A stretch of 64,000 nt of DNA from CAMAVH01 sp046297835 (GTDB taxonomy: Bacteria > Pseudomonadota > Alphaproteobacteria > SMXQ01), in contig JBKBHI010000003.1 of assembly GCA_046297835.1 (NCBI GenBank), forward strand, positions 248,001 to 312,000, in the 5' to 3' direction. Within the stretch, counting starts at the first letter, position 1. Each line of letters opens with the position of its first letter. This document shows positions 33,462-44,321 of the stretch, in pieces. Under the pieces are notes generated by a model that was not told the origin of the DNA, did no database searches, and saw nothing but the letters and a program-made list of their open reading frames with translations. The translations under genes and the position numbers were made by a program.

Positions 33462-36400
33462 ATGAACCGCTCCCCCTTCGCTCGTCCCCCTCTGCCCGCT
33501 GCGCCGACATCCGCGACGCAGGGCGGCGGCCGCGCCATCCTCTATCTCGTCCTGCTGGTCGGCTTCAGCATGGCTGCGGCGCTCGCGACGCTGGGCTGGG
33601 AGGCTTGGCAAAAACGCGCGGAGCTCCACCGCCAAAGCCAAGAGACCACGAACGGCCTCGCCCGCATCGTCGCCGAACAGACGGCGCGCACGATGCAGAC
33701 CATCGACCTCACCCTGCTCAGCATGGTCGACGAGGCCGTCTATCACCGCAGCCAATGGAGCGGCGCGAGCGAGATTCACGACTATCTGCGCATGAAGCAG
33801 CAGCGCTCCGCGCTGATCCGCAACCTGTTCCTCGTCGATAAGGCGGGCGCGCTGATCGGCGCATCGGCGAACTATCCGGCTTCCAGCTTGGAAGTTTCCG
33901 ACCGCCCCTATTTCACGCTGCACCGGCACACCCCGGAGAGCGGCCTGCTCATCAGCCCGCCGATGCTCAGCCGCGTCACGCACGGCTGGATCATGACGGC
34001 GAGCCGCCGCGTGCCGGCCGCCGACGGCGGATTCGACGGCGTCGTGGTCGCCAGCATCGACCTCTCGCGCCTCAGCGAGCTGCTCGACAACGCCCGGATG
34101 GGCGACGGCTCGGAAATCTCGCTCTTTCTCGACAGCGGCAACCTGCTGCTGCGCTCGCCCAACGACGAGACTGCCTATTCCTCGGCCGTCCTGAGCGAGA
34201 CGCTGCTGGCGCGCGCCGGCGACGAAAGGGCCGAATTCGCGATGAACAGCCCGGTCGACGGCATCGCGCGCACCTATGCGCTGCAACGCGTCCCCGACCT
34301 GCCGATCTACGTCCTCGCCGGAATCGACGAGAGCGCCGTCATGCGCGCTTGGCGGCGCGAATGCTTCATGCTCGCCGGGCTCGCCGGCCTGGCCGCGGCG
34401 GCCATCGGCCTGCTTGGCGCGATCGCGCTGCGCAACAACCGGCGGCGCGAGAACCTGCTGCGCGCGCTCGGCGAAAGCGAACGGCGTTTCCGCGACTTCG
34501 CCGCGGCGGCCTCCGACCGTTTCTGGGAAACCGACGCCGAGCACCGGCTGACCTGGCACAGCGGCCTCGACGGCACGCGGCCGGATTACATCGGCAAGAC
34601 CCGCTGGGGCAATCTCGGCATCGATGCCGACAAGGATCCGCAGTGGGCGCAACTGAAGCGCGATATGGACGAGCACCGCATATTCCGCGCCTTCCGCTAC
34701 GCTCGGCCGAAGCCGGACGGCAGCTTACGCCACCGCATCGTCAGCGGCGCGCCGACGTTTGACGCGCGCGGCGTCTTCGCCGGCTATCGCGGCATCTATA
34801 GCGACGTGACCTCGCACGTGACGACTCAGGAGCTCGCGCAGCGCAGCCGCGACCGCTTCTTGCGCGCCATCGAAAACCTCGCCGAGGGTTTCGCGCTCTA
34901 CGACGCGGACGACCGGCTTGTGGTCTGCAACACGCGGTTCCAGGAGCTTTACGCTCCGGTCAGCAACAGCCTGACGCGCTGGTCGAGCTACGAGGATTTC
35001 GTGCGCGAATGCGTCGAGCACAAGCTGATTCCCGAGGCCGAAGGCCGCGAGGAAGAGTGGATCGCCGAGCGTTTGCTCAGCCACCGCAACCTGCCGCACA
35101 TGGCCGAGGTCGAGCGGAAGGGCCGCTGGCTGCAGATCCGCGAGCGATCCGACAAGGAAGGCGGCACGATGATTCTCGTGCTCGACATCCATGAGCAGAA
35201 GCTCGCCGAACTTCGGCGCCAGTCGCTCGCCGCGCGCTTGCGAATGATGATCGACAATATGCCCTCGGGCTGCATTTTGCTCGACGACAAGCGCCGCATT
35301 CTCGACTGGAATCCCGCCGCAGAAGGGATTTTCGGCTATACGAAGGCCGAAGCGCTGGGCGCCGATCCATTCGACCTGATCGTCGCGCCCGAACAGCGCG
35401 ACCTCATCGAACGCTGCGTCGCGCGTGTTTACAGCGGCGAGGAAATCGCGACGCACGTCAGCGTCAACCGCACCAAAGATGGCCGCGTAATCGCCTGCGA
35501 ATGGACGCACGCGCTGCTCACCGACGACGCCGGCCGCTGCACCGGCCTGCTCAGCATGGCGCGCGACGTCAGCGAAAAACGCGCCGCCGAGGAAAAGATG
35601 CGCCAGGCGACGCGCATGGAGGCCATCGGCCAGCTCACCGGCGGCATCGCACACGACTTCAATAACATCCTTCAGGTCGTCATCGGCAATTCGGAAATTC
35701 TCGCCGAATCGCTCGCCGACCAGCCGCGCCTGCAACGCTGGGCCGCCATGACCAAGGACGCCGCCGACCGCGGGGCGGAGCTGACGCTGCGTCTGCTCGC
35801 CTATTCGCGCCGCCAGACCCTGGAGCCAGTTTCGGTCGATCTCAAGGAAGTGGTCGCCGATCTGCAGCCGCTGATCGCGCGCTCAATCGGCGACGACATC
35901 ACAGTCACGAGCGCGCTGCCGGACGATCTATGGATGGCCACGCTGGATCGCGGCCAGATCGACCAAGCGCTGCTCAACATCGTGCTGAACGCCCGCGATG
36001 CGATGCCGAACGGCGGCACGCTGCACATCGCGGCCGGCAACGCCGCGCTCGGCCTGGCGGAGACCGCCGGCGAGGCCAAGCCGGGCGACTACGTCTGCAT
36101 CGCCGTCTCGGACACCGGCTCGGGCATGACGCCCGACATCGTCAAGCGCGCGTTCGAGCCGTTCTTCAGCACCAAGGGCGTCGGCAAAGGCAACGGCCTC
36201 GGCCTGTCCATGGTGCATGGATTCGTCAATCAGTCGGGCGGCCTGGTGCGGCTCGATAGCGAAGTTGGAAAGGGCACTATCGTGAGAATCTACTTCCCCC
36301 GCGCCGAAGCGCAGTCGGCCGCCAAGCCGACGGATACGTCCATCGGGCTCGACGCCGGCCGCAAGACGATTCTCGTCGTCGAGGACAACGACATGGTGCG

Positions 36401-36746
36401 CGCCTACGTCACCGCGCAGCTCGAAAGCCTTGGCCACAACGTGATCGAGGCGGAGAACGGTCCTGCCGGCCTCGCCAAGCTCGACGAAAGCGGCCATATC
36501 GATCTGCTATTCACCGACGTCATAATGCCCGGCGGCATGAACGGCCGCGAACTGGCCGAGCGCGCTGTCGAGCGCCGCCCCGGCCTGAAAGTGCTGTTCA
36601 CGTCGGGCTACGATGAAAGCGCCATCACGACGGACGGACGCCTCGCCGACGGCATGTTCCTGCTGAAAAAGCCTTATCAGCGCAAAGAACTCGAGAACAA
36701 AATTCTCGAAGTGCTGAGCGCGGGAGCGGCGAGCGCCGCAGCCTGA
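33462..36746 (+). CDS. Hybrid sensor histidine kinase (Cache-PAS3-HisKA-HATPase-REC)
   Basis: This 1094-residue protein has a membrane segment (about residues 27-45), a periplasmic Cache-type sensor (about 50-295), a second membrane segment (about 303-325), three PAS domains, HisKA with GGIAHDFNNILQVV (about 725), HATPase with LNIVLNARDAMP and GKGNGLGLSM, and a C-terminal receiver with LLFTDVIMPGG and a KKPYQRKEL end. The first PAS (ERRFRDFAAAASDRFWETD) is closely related to the first PAS of the kinase at 18769. No DNA-binding partner is adjacent. A terminator follows the stop. Confidence 0.92.
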   Translation: MNRSPFARPPLPAAPTSATQGGGRAILYLVLLVGFSMAAALATLGWEAWQKRAELHRQSQETTNGLARIVAEQTARTMQTIDLTLLSMVDEAVYHRSQWSGASEIHDYLRMKQQRSALIRNLFLVDKAGALIGASANYPASSLEVSDRPYFTLHRHTPESGLLISPPMLSRVTHGWIMTASRRVPAADGGFDGVVVASIDLSRLSELLDNARMGDGSEISLFLDSGNLLLRSPNDETAYSSAVLSETLLARAGDERAEFAMNSPVDGIARTYALQRVPDLPIYVLAGIDESAVMRAWRRECFMLAGLAGLAAAAIGLLGAIALRNNRRRENLLRALGESERRFRDFAAAASDRFWETDAEHRLTWHSGLDGTRPDYIGKTRWGNLGIDADKDPQWAQLKRDMDEHRIFRAFRYARPKPDGSLRHRIVSGAPTFDARGVFAGYRGIYSDVTSHVTTQELAQRSRDRFLRAIENLAEGFALYDADDRLVVCNTRFQELYAPVSNSLTRWSSYEDFVRECVEHKLIPEAEGREEEWIAERLLSHRNLPHMAEVERKGRWLQIRERSDKEGGTMILVLDIHEQKLAELRRQSLAARLRMMIDNMPSGCILLDDKRRILDWNPAAEGIFGYTKAEALGADPFDLIVAPEQRDLIERCVARVYSGEEIATHVSVNRTKDGRVIACEWTHALLTDDAGRCTGLLSMARDVSEKRAAEEKMRQATRMEAIGQLTGGIAHDFNNILQVVIGNSEILAESLADQPRLQRWAAMTKDAADRGAELTLRLLAYSRRQTLEPVSVDLKEVVADLQPLIARSIGDDITVTSALPDDLWMATLDRGQIDQALLNIVLNARDAMPNGGTLHIAAGNAALGLAETAGEAKPGDYVCIAVSDTGSGMTPDIVKRAFEPFFSTKGVGKGNGLGLSMVHGFVNQSGGLVRLDSEVGKGTIVRIYFPRAEAQSAAKPTDTSIGLDAGRKTILVVEDNDMVRAYVTAQLESLGHNVIEAENGPAGLAKLDESGHIDLLFTDVIMPGGMNGRELAERAVERRPGLKVLFTSGYDESAITTDGRLADGMFLLKKPYQRKELENKILEVLSAGAASAAA

Positions 36747-36771
36747 GGCGGCCCGAGCCGGCTCGCGAAAC

Positions 36772-36799
36772 AACGGCGGCTCGCACGAGCCGCCGTTTT
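36772..36799 (+). terminator. Intrinsic terminator of the second hybrid kinase
   Basis: Stem AACGGCGGCTC/GAGCCGCCGTT with loop GCAC and a TTTT tail, 26 bases after the kinase stop codon. Confidence 0.75.
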
Positions 36800-36820
36800 C
36801 GTATCCGGGATCGTCCTAGC

Positions 36821-36844
36821 AAAACGCCGACCCGAAGGTCGGCG
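36821..36844 (-). terminator. Intrinsic terminator of cspA
   Basis: On the reverse strand CGCCGACC, loop TTCG and GGTCGGCG form an 8-base-pair stem with a stabilising UUCG tetraloop, followed by TTTT. It starts 3 bases after the cspA stop. Confidence 0.75.
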
Positions 36845-36847
36845 CGT

Positions 36848-37051
36848 TTAGGCGAGGCGGAGATTGACGGCGGCGGTCTTGCCGCGTTCGGTCGCAAGCT
36901 CGTAACTGACCTTCTGGCCTTCGGTCAGCGCCTGGATGCCGGCACGCTGAACGGCGGTGATGTGGACGAACACGTCCTTCGCGCCTTCGTCCGGGGTAAT
37001 GAAGCCGAAACCCTTGGTCGGGTTGAACCACTTCACGGTGCCTGTCGCCAT
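36848..37051 (-). CDS. cspA: Cold shock protein, CspA family
   Basis: This 67-residue protein is a single cold-shock domain and RNA chaperone. RNP1 is KGFGFITP (residues 13-20) and RNP2 is VFVHI (27-31); TVKWFN opens the domain. I chose the second ATG (37049-37051) because AGGAG then lies 6 bases upstream; the ATG two codons earlier directly touches the AGGAG. The gene is monocistronic, with a hairpin terminator, and its long untranslated leader carries a long-range inverted repeat. Confidence 0.95.
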   Translation of the reverse strand: MATGTVKWFNPTKGFGFITPDEGAKDVFVHITAVQRAGIQALTEGQKVSYELATERGKTAAVNLRLA

Positions 37052-37105
37052 CGTCATCTCCTGGAGGCCGATTTTCCAACTTCCGCGCGTCCGTCGCGCG
37101 GGACC

Positions 37106-37182
37106 GATCAATTAAGCTAGTCGGGGAAAGCCGGAGCGCAGCGGAGAGCAGGCGGAGCAAGCCAGCCGGTAGATAATTGATC
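37106..37182 (-). promoter_or_regulatory. Long-range inverted repeat in the cspA leader region
   Basis: GATCAATTA (37106-37114) and TAATTGATC (37174-37182) can pair across 59 bases upstream of cspA. If transcribed, this would be the closing stem of a leader structure like the temperature-responsive leaders of other cspA genes. The transcription start is not known. Confidence 0.35.
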
Positions 37183-37263
37183 GATTTCTTTTATCACTGA
37201 TAACGTGACAATGCGAGGACATTACGGTCGCAAGATGCCGAAGAACGCTGCAATCACTGCCAC

Positions 37264-38184
37264 TTAGGCGTTCATTTGATTGAAAACTGCTTTCAAAAGA
37301 GGCCCTTGCGGGTTGGCGAAAGCATGGCCCACGGCGAAGTGGTTGAGCCCGACCAGTTCGACCTCGACGCACGGATGGCCGGCGCGACGCCATACCGTCG
37401 CGAAGTCCCGTCCTTGCCGCTTGAACTCGTCGAGCTCGCGGGTGCCGTAACCGACGACGAGAGGCAGCGGCCGCGCCGGCACGCGCAGGATCGGGCTGAG
37501 CGCCGCCGCGCGGGCCGCGTCGAGCCCGAGATAGCTGTTGCGCCACGACAGACGCACCGGAGCGAGATCGTACATGCCGCTGACCGTCGCGGCGCCCTTG
37601 ATCGCGTCGGCCGGCAGGCCCTCGGCGCGCCAGTCCGCGACGGCGACTTCGGCGCAGACATGGCCGCCGGACGAATGGCCGCTGACGAAGATGCGCTCCG
37701 GATCGCCGCCGAGCGCGCCAGCGTTGCGATAAGTCCAGACGACGGCGGCGCGCGCCTGACGCACCTGCTCTTCGAGCGTCACGTCCGGCACATGGTCATA
37801 ATCGATGGCGATGAAGATGACGCTACGCGCCGCGAACGGCTCGGCGATGAAGCTGACGTCCTCCTTCTTGCCGGCCTTCCACGCGCCGCCATGAAAATAG
37901 ATCTGGATCGGCATGGCCGAATCGGCGCGCCATCCGGCGGGGCGGAAAATGTCGAGCCGCTCGGCCGCGCCGGGGCCGTAGGCGACGTCGAACAGCGCGT
38001 CGGGCGCAAGCGCGGCGCGCACGCGGGCGCTTTCGCTCGTCTTGAAATGATGATGGTGCTGACGCTCGGCCTCGCTCATCGCGCTCATCTGGTTGTATTG
38101 CGCGTCGAGCTCGGCCTGCGTGTAGTTGCCCCAGACTTTGCCGGTGACTTTATCGGCCGGTGCGGCCTTTGGCGTGTCGAGCAT
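37264..38184 (-). CDS. Alpha/beta hydrolase, kynurenine-formamidase/esterase type
   Basis: This 306-residue cytoplasmic protein is an alpha/beta hydrolase of the hormone-sensitive-lipase/kynurenine-formamidase type. The oxyanion-hole motif is YFHGGAW (residues 96-102), the nucleophile Ser171 lies in GHSSGG, and the catalytic His is about residue 282 in GLNHFAVGH. There is no signal peptide. ATG 38182-38184 is chosen because GGGGAGG is 7 bases upstream. No tryptophan-catabolism gene is near, so the substrate is open. A run of four His at about residues 43-46 lies in the N-terminal extension. Confidence 0.85.
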   Translation of the reverse strand: MLDTPKAAPADKVTGKVWGNYTQAELDAQYNQMSAMSEAERQHHHHFKTSESARVRAALAPDALFDVAYGPGAAERLDIFRPAGWRADSAMPIQIYFHGGAWKAGKKEDVSFIAEPFAARSVIFIAIDYDHVPDVTLEEQVRQARAAVVWTYRNAGALGGDPERIFVSGHSSGGHVCAEVAVADWRAEGLPADAIKGAATVSGMYDLAPVRLSWRNSYLGLDAARAAALSPILRVPARPLPLVVGYGTRELDEFKRQGRDFATVWRRAGHPCVEVELVGLNHFAVGHAFANPQGPLLKAVFNQMNA

Positions 38185-38321
38185 GTTTTCCTCCCCTGCC
38201 CTGTCTTTTCGCGAGATTGCCACGAAACGCGGACGCGGCAAATTACCGGGATTCGCCACGTATTTGAGACAATTGTCCTGTCGCGCTGGACAGCCGGGCG
38301 GCCTTAAGCTTTGATCGCGCC

Positions 38322-38858
38322 ATGCGCCTTCTCCGCCTAGTCCTTTCGCCCCTCCTCGCCGTCGTCGCCGCCGCTTGCGACAACGTCGTCAAGGTCACGC
38401 ATCAAGGGCAATTCTCGCCCTATTCGCGCGGCCTGGTCGCCGAGCTGGCCAAGGACGGCGAACTACCGTTGCGCATTCACGGATCGCCCTTCGCCGATGC
38501 CGCCGACAGCCGCGAGATCGCCGCAGCGATCCACCCGCCGGCCTGGCTGCCGCGCGGGGTCCGCTTCACCACCACGCCGACCACCGTAACGCGCGATTTT
38601 GCCGTGGTGCTGGTGTTCAATCCGGCGTTCCGCGATTCCGGAATGGAGATCGTCTGCCGCCCGGGCTACGCGCCGCAGACCCAGCCCGGCGACGGCAAGA
38701 AACTGCGCGTCGCCGCCAACGTCTGCTACGAGGGCAAAAGCATCTCCTGGCTCTATGCCGAAGGCCCCGCGCCCAAGACGCTCGGCGACGAGAATTTCCG
38801 CAAGCTGACCGACCAGATCGTCATCGGCCTGTTCCCCCAACAGCCGCACAAGAATTAA
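38322..38858 (+). CDS. Exported or lipoprotein-like protein of unknown function
   Basis: I do not recognise this 178-residue product. The N-terminus has a basic start, a hydrophobic stretch and a possible lipobox AAAC (Cys19); Ala rather than Leu at the -3 position makes lipid modification uncertain. The mature part contains two further Cys residues (IVCRPGYAP and ANVCYEGKS) that could form a disulfide, consistent with a periplasmic protein. It is divergent from the esterase gene and lies 254 bases ahead of a TctC-like gene. Confidence 0.7.
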   Translation: MRLLRLVLSPLLAVVAAACDNVVKVTHQGQFSPYSRGLVAELAKDGELPLRIHGSPFADAADSREIAAAIHPPAWLPRGVRFTTTPTTVTRDFAVVLVFNPAFRDSGMEIVCRPGYAPQTQPGDGKKLRVAANVCYEGKSISWLYAEGPAPKTLGDENFRKLTDQIVIGLFPQQPHKN

Positions 38859-39112
38859 TCCCGCCGAGCGCATATCGCTCGGCAAAATCCGTAATTGCTT
38901 CATTTCGCGTCTGTTACGCGTTTGCTCGCGCGCGGTTGCCTAACATCTGGCCGTGCGTGCGACCGTAGGCCGCCATCGCGGCCCTTTTCCCCTGGCATAT
39001 CCCTTGCTCTGTCGTTGCTTATCCTCATCGCGCCGTCGTCGCGGGAGGGACCGCTCAACGCTTCAGGTCTAGCGGGCGCCGAGCCCCTTGGGCCGCAACA
39101 GGAGACGGACCG

Positions 39113-40171
39113 ATGACAATGTTCACGCATCTTGGCCTCCCGCGTTACGGCGCGCTGCGCCGCGTCCTGCGGCTCGCTGCCCTCGCTTTCGCCGCCGCGC
39201 CCCCCGTTCAGGCCGAGGATTTCTACAAGGACAAGCAGATCAATTTCGTCATCTCCTCGGATGTCGGCGGCAGCTACGACGTCTTCGCGCGCATGTTGTC
39301 GCGCTATCTGCCGAAATACATCGCGGGCGAGCCCAGCATCGTCGCGCAGAACATGGCGGGCGCCGGCGGACTGCGCGCCACCAACTGGCTCTACAATGCC
39401 GCGCCGAAAGACGGCCTCTCCATCGGCATGCTCAACAACACGCTCGCCTTCGACCCGCTCTACGGCAACAAGCAGGCGCAGTTCGACGCGACGAAATTCA
39501 ACTGGCTCGGCACGCCGAGCAAGGAGACCGGACTGCTGATCGTGTGGCATACGGTGCCGGTGAACACGATCGAGGATGCGCAGAAACGCGAGATCATCCT
39601 CTCGGCCAGCGGCTCCGGCTCCACGCCGGCTTTCTTCGCGCGCGTGCTGACCAACATTTTCGATCTCAAGACCAAGATCATCCCGGGCTACAAATCGCAA
39701 ACCGACGGATTCCTCGGCATGGAGCGCGGCGAAAACGACGGCAACGCCTCGCCGTTCTGGTCGAGCTTGAACAACAATTATCCGCACTGGCTCGCCGAGA
39801 AGAAAATCAAGGTGCTGACCTACTACGGCGCCGAAAAGGTGCCGGCCATTCCCGGCCCTTACGTGTTCGACCTGATCAAAGATCCCGAGAAGAAGGCGAT
39901 CATGGAGATCGCCCAGGCGGGCCTCGCCATGGGCCGCCCGATCGCCGCGCCGCCAAACGTCGATCCGGCCAAGGTCAAAATTCTGTCCGACGCCTTCTCC
40001 GCCGTGTTCAAGGACGCGGCCTATATGGCCGAATGCGCCAAAGTGAAACTCGACTGCTCATCGCCGAGTAGCGGCGCCGAAATGCTGGCGTTCGTCAAAG
40101 GCATCTACGCTTCGCCCAAGAGCGCCGTCGACAAGATCACCGCCATCTATATGGAAGGCCAAAAGGGCTGA
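39113..40171 (+). CDS. TctC/Bug-like periplasmic binding protein (copy 3)
   Basis: This 352-residue exported protein has a signal peptide ending PPVQAE and TctC blocks EDFYKDKQINFVISSDVGG, YDVFARMLSRYLPKYI, AQNMAGAGGLRATNWLY and PKDGLSIG. It diverges from the other copies in the MAG triplet replacing MPG, and in a run of Asn residues at about residue 216. AGGAGA lies 8 bases before the ATG. A terminator follows, so it is a single-gene transcript with no TctAB partner. Confidence 0.85.
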   Translation: MTMFTHLGLPRYGALRRVLRLAALAFAAAPPVQAEDFYKDKQINFVISSDVGGSYDVFARMLSRYLPKYIAGEPSIVAQNMAGAGGLRATNWLYNAAPKDGLSIGMLNNTLAFDPLYGNKQAQFDATKFNWLGTPSKETGLLIVWHTVPVNTIEDAQKREIILSASGSGSTPAFFARVLTNIFDLKTKIIPGYKSQTDGFLGMERGENDGNASPFWSSLNNNYPHWLAEKKIKVLTYYGAEKVPAIPGPYVFDLIKDPEKKAIMEIAQAGLAMGRPIAAPPNVDPAKVKILSDAFSAVFKDAAYMAECAKVKLDCSSPSSGAEMLAFVKGIYASPKSAVDKITAIYMEGQKG

Positions 40172-40201
40172 CCGCCCGCCATACTACCTGCCGATGACGC
40201 G

Positions 40202-40232
40202 ACGCCCTCCGGCTTGATCCGGAGGGCGTTTT
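40202..40232 (+). terminator. Intrinsic terminator after TctC-like copy 3
   Basis: Stem ACGCCCTCCGG/CCGGAGGGCGT (11 base pairs) with loop CTTGAT and a TTTT tail, 31 bases after the stop codon. Confidence 0.8.
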
Positions 40233-40307
40233 CTTTTGAAATCGAATTCGTCTCCGGCCACACCCGACGCATTCGACTGTCCGCCCCTCTCTGAATGCAT
40301 AAATCGG

Positions 40308-40336
40308 TTGCAGACCACCAAGTTTGTAATTATTCT
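40308..40336 (+). promoter_or_regulatory. Sigma-70-like promoter candidate for katG
   Basis: TTGCAG (40308-40313), a 17-base spacer and TATTCT (40331-40336) lie 63 bases ahead of the katG start. The -10 overlaps an ATTCT/AGAAT inverted repeat (40332-40347) that could be a regulator site; it does not match an OxyR or Irr consensus well. Confidence 0.4.
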
Positions 40337-40398
40337 AATTTAAGAATTGGAGCGATGCTCAATTAATCCAACCCCCTAGGATGCCAGAGGAGAGCAAA

Positions 40399-42576
40399 AT
40401 GGACGGTGAAGGCAAAAGCGCGGGCAAATGCCCAGTGATGCATGGGGCCGGCGCGCCCAAGCCCCGCAAAAATCCCGACTGGTGGCCCGACCAGCTCGAC
40501 ATCAGCGTCCTGCACCAGCATTCGCCGTGGTCCGACCCGATGGGCAAGGACTTCGACTATGCCAAAGAGTTCAAGAGCCTCGACCTGCAGGCGGTGATCA
40601 AGGATCTGACCGCCCTGATGACCGATTCGCAGGACTGGTGGCCGGCCGACTTCGGCCATTACGGCGGTCTGTTCATCCGCCTCGCCTGGCATAGCGCCGG
40701 CACCTACCGCATCGCCGACGGCCGCGGCGGCGCCGGCGGCGGCCAGCAGCGCTTCGCGCCGCTCAACAGCTGGCCCGACAACGCCAACCTCGACAAAGCC
40801 CGCCGCCTGCTGTGGCCGATCAAGCAGAAGTACGGCAAGAAACTGTCCTGGGCCGATCTCTACGTGCTCGTCGGCAACGTCGCCCTCGAATCCATGGGCT
40901 TCAAGACCTTCGGCTTCGCCGGCGGCCGCGCCGACACCTGGGAGCCGGAGGAGCTCTATTGGGGGCCCGAAGGCACCTGGCTCGGCGACGAGCGCTACAG
41001 CGGCGAGCGCGAGCTCTCCAATCCGCTCGGCGCGGTCCAGATGGGCCTGATCTACGTGAACCCCGAAGGCCCGAACGGCAACCCCGACCCGGTCGCCTCC
41101 GCGCGCGACATCCGCGACACGTTCGCGCGCATGGCGATGAACGACGAGGAGACGGTCGCGCTGATCGCCGGCGGCCACACCTTCGGCAAGACACACGGCG
41201 CCGGCGACCCCTCGCTGATCGGGCCCGAGCCGGAAGGCGGCGCGATCGAGGATCAGGGCCTCGGTTGGAAGAGCAAATACAAGACCGGCATCGGCTGCGA
41301 CGCCATCACCGGCGGCCCCGAAGTCACCTGGTCGCAGACGCCGACCAAGTGGAGCAACCACTTCTTCGACAACCTGTTCAAATACGAATGGGAGCTGACC
41401 ACCAGCCCGGCCGGCGCGAAGCAGTGGAAGGCGAAGAATGCGACGCCCGACATTCCCGACGCATTCGATCCGTCGAAGAAGCATGTGCCGACCATGTTGA
41501 CTTCAGACCTGGCGCTGCGCTTCGATCCGGCCTACGAGAAAATCTCGCGCCGCTTCCATGAGCATCCCGACCAGTTCGCCGACGCCTTCGCCCGCGCCTG
41601 GTTCAAGCTGACCCACCGCGACATGGGACCGGTGACGCGCTATCTCGGCCCGCTCGTGCCGAAAGAGACGCTGTTGTGGCAAGACCCGATCCCCGCCGTC
41701 GACCATCCGCTGATCGACGACAAGGATGCCGAAGCTCTGAAGGCCAAGGTGCTCGAGTCGGGCCTCACGGTGTCGGAGCTGGTCGCGACCGCTTGGGCCG
41801 CCGCCGCCACCTTCCGCGGCTCGGACAAGCGCGGCGGCGTCAACGGCGCGCGCATCCGCCTCGCGCCGCAGAAGGACTGGGAGGTCAACAACCCGGCCCA
41901 GCTCAAGAAGGTGCTCGACAAGCTCGAAGCCATCCGCGCGGCGTTCGGCAAGAAAGTCTCGCTCGCCGACCTGATCGTGCTCGCCGGCAACGCCGCCATC
42001 GAGAAGGCGGCGAAGGACGGCGGCGTGGCCGTGAAGGCGCCCTTCACGCCGGGCCGCATGGACGCCTCGCAAGAGCAGACCGACGTGGACTCCTTCGCCG
42101 TGCTCGAGCCGCGCGCCGACGGCTTCCGCAACTATCTCAGCGGCAAGCAGTTCATGAAGCCGGAGGAAGCCTTGATCGACCGGGCCCAGCTCCTGACGCT
42201 GAAGGCGCCGGAAATGACGGCGCTGCTCGGCGGCCTGCGCGTGCTCGACATCAACTACGGCAAGTCGCAGCACGGCGTCTTCACCAAGACGCCGGGCAAG
42301 CTGACCAACGACTTCTTCGTCAATCTGCTGACGATGGAGAACGAGTGGCGGCCGAAAGCCGGCGAGGACGGCGTCTATGAAGGCGTTGACCGCAAGAGCA
42401 AGCAGGTCAAATGGACCGGCACGCGCGTCGACCTGATCTTCGGCTCGCATTCGCAGCTGCGCGCGCTGGCCGAGGTCTATGCCGAAGCCGACGCCAAGGA
42501 GAAGTTCGTGAAGGACTTCGTCGCGGCCTGGACCAAGGTCATGAACAACGACCGTTTCGACCTTAGCCACAAATAA
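40399..42576 (+). CDS. katG: Catalase-peroxidase KatG
   Basis: This 725-residue heme enzyme breaks down hydrogen peroxide. Distal-site residues are in IRLAWHSAGTYR. The Trp-Tyr-Met adduct needed for catalase activity is complete: Trp in LAWHS, Tyr in GLIYVNPEGP and Met in ARMAMNDEE. The proximal His is in IAGGHTFGKTHGAG. The C-terminal non-catalytic domain is full length. One difference: the Ser of AITSG (Ser315 in the M. tuberculosis enzyme, at the access channel) is Gly here (DAITGG). ATG 40399 has GAGGAGA upstream; an ATG at 40381 has none. A terminator follows. No OxyR gene is adjacent. Confidence 0.95.
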   Translation: MDGEGKSAGKCPVMHGAGAPKPRKNPDWWPDQLDISVLHQHSPWSDPMGKDFDYAKEFKSLDLQAVIKDLTALMTDSQDWWPADFGHYGGLFIRLAWHSAGTYRIADGRGGAGGGQQRFAPLNSWPDNANLDKARRLLWPIKQKYGKKLSWADLYVLVGNVALESMGFKTFGFAGGRADTWEPEELYWGPEGTWLGDERYSGERELSNPLGAVQMGLIYVNPEGPNGNPDPVASARDIRDTFARMAMNDEETVALIAGGHTFGKTHGAGDPSLIGPEPEGGAIEDQGLGWKSKYKTGIGCDAITGGPEVTWSQTPTKWSNHFFDNLFKYEWELTTSPAGAKQWKAKNATPDIPDAFDPSKKHVPTMLTSDLALRFDPAYEKISRRFHEHPDQFADAFARAWFKLTHRDMGPVTRYLGPLVPKETLLWQDPIPAVDHPLIDDKDAEALKAKVLESGLTVSELVATAWAAAATFRGSDKRGGVNGARIRLAPQKDWEVNNPAQLKKVLDKLEAIRAAFGKKVSLADLIVLAGNAAIEKAAKDGGVAVKAPFTPGRMDASQEQTDVDSFAVLEPRADGFRNYLSGKQFMKPEEALIDRAQLLTLKAPEMTALLGGLRVLDINYGKSQHGVFTKTPGKLTNDFFVNLLTMENEWRPKAGEDGVYEGVDRKSKQVKWTGTRVDLIFGSHSQLRALAEVYAEADAKEKFVKDFVAAWTKVMNNDRFDLSHK

Positions 42577-42595
42577 GCGCCCGAGAGAGAGCAAG

Positions 42596-42628
42596 AAAAA
42601 GGCCCCTGGGAAACCAGGGGCCTTTTTT
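42596..42628. terminator. Bidirectional terminator between katG and rhlE
   Basis: Stem AAAAAGGCCCCTGG/CCAGGGGCCTTTTT with loop GAAA, flanked by A and T runs, so it works on both convergent transcripts. Confidence 0.88.
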
Positions 42629-42648
42629 ATGCGGTTGGCGCTCGACGA

Positions 42649-44277
<1,629 letters not shown>

Positions 44278-44321
44278 GGAATCTTTCTTACGTTCGCAGC
44301 CCTGCCGCGCGAGCAGGACAA

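Noticed and set aside
40332..40347. ATTCT/AGAAT repeat at the katG promoter as an OxyR or Irr box
   Set aside because: The arm order and spacing do not fit either consensus, and no oxyR gene is adjacent; kept only as an unspecified repeat.
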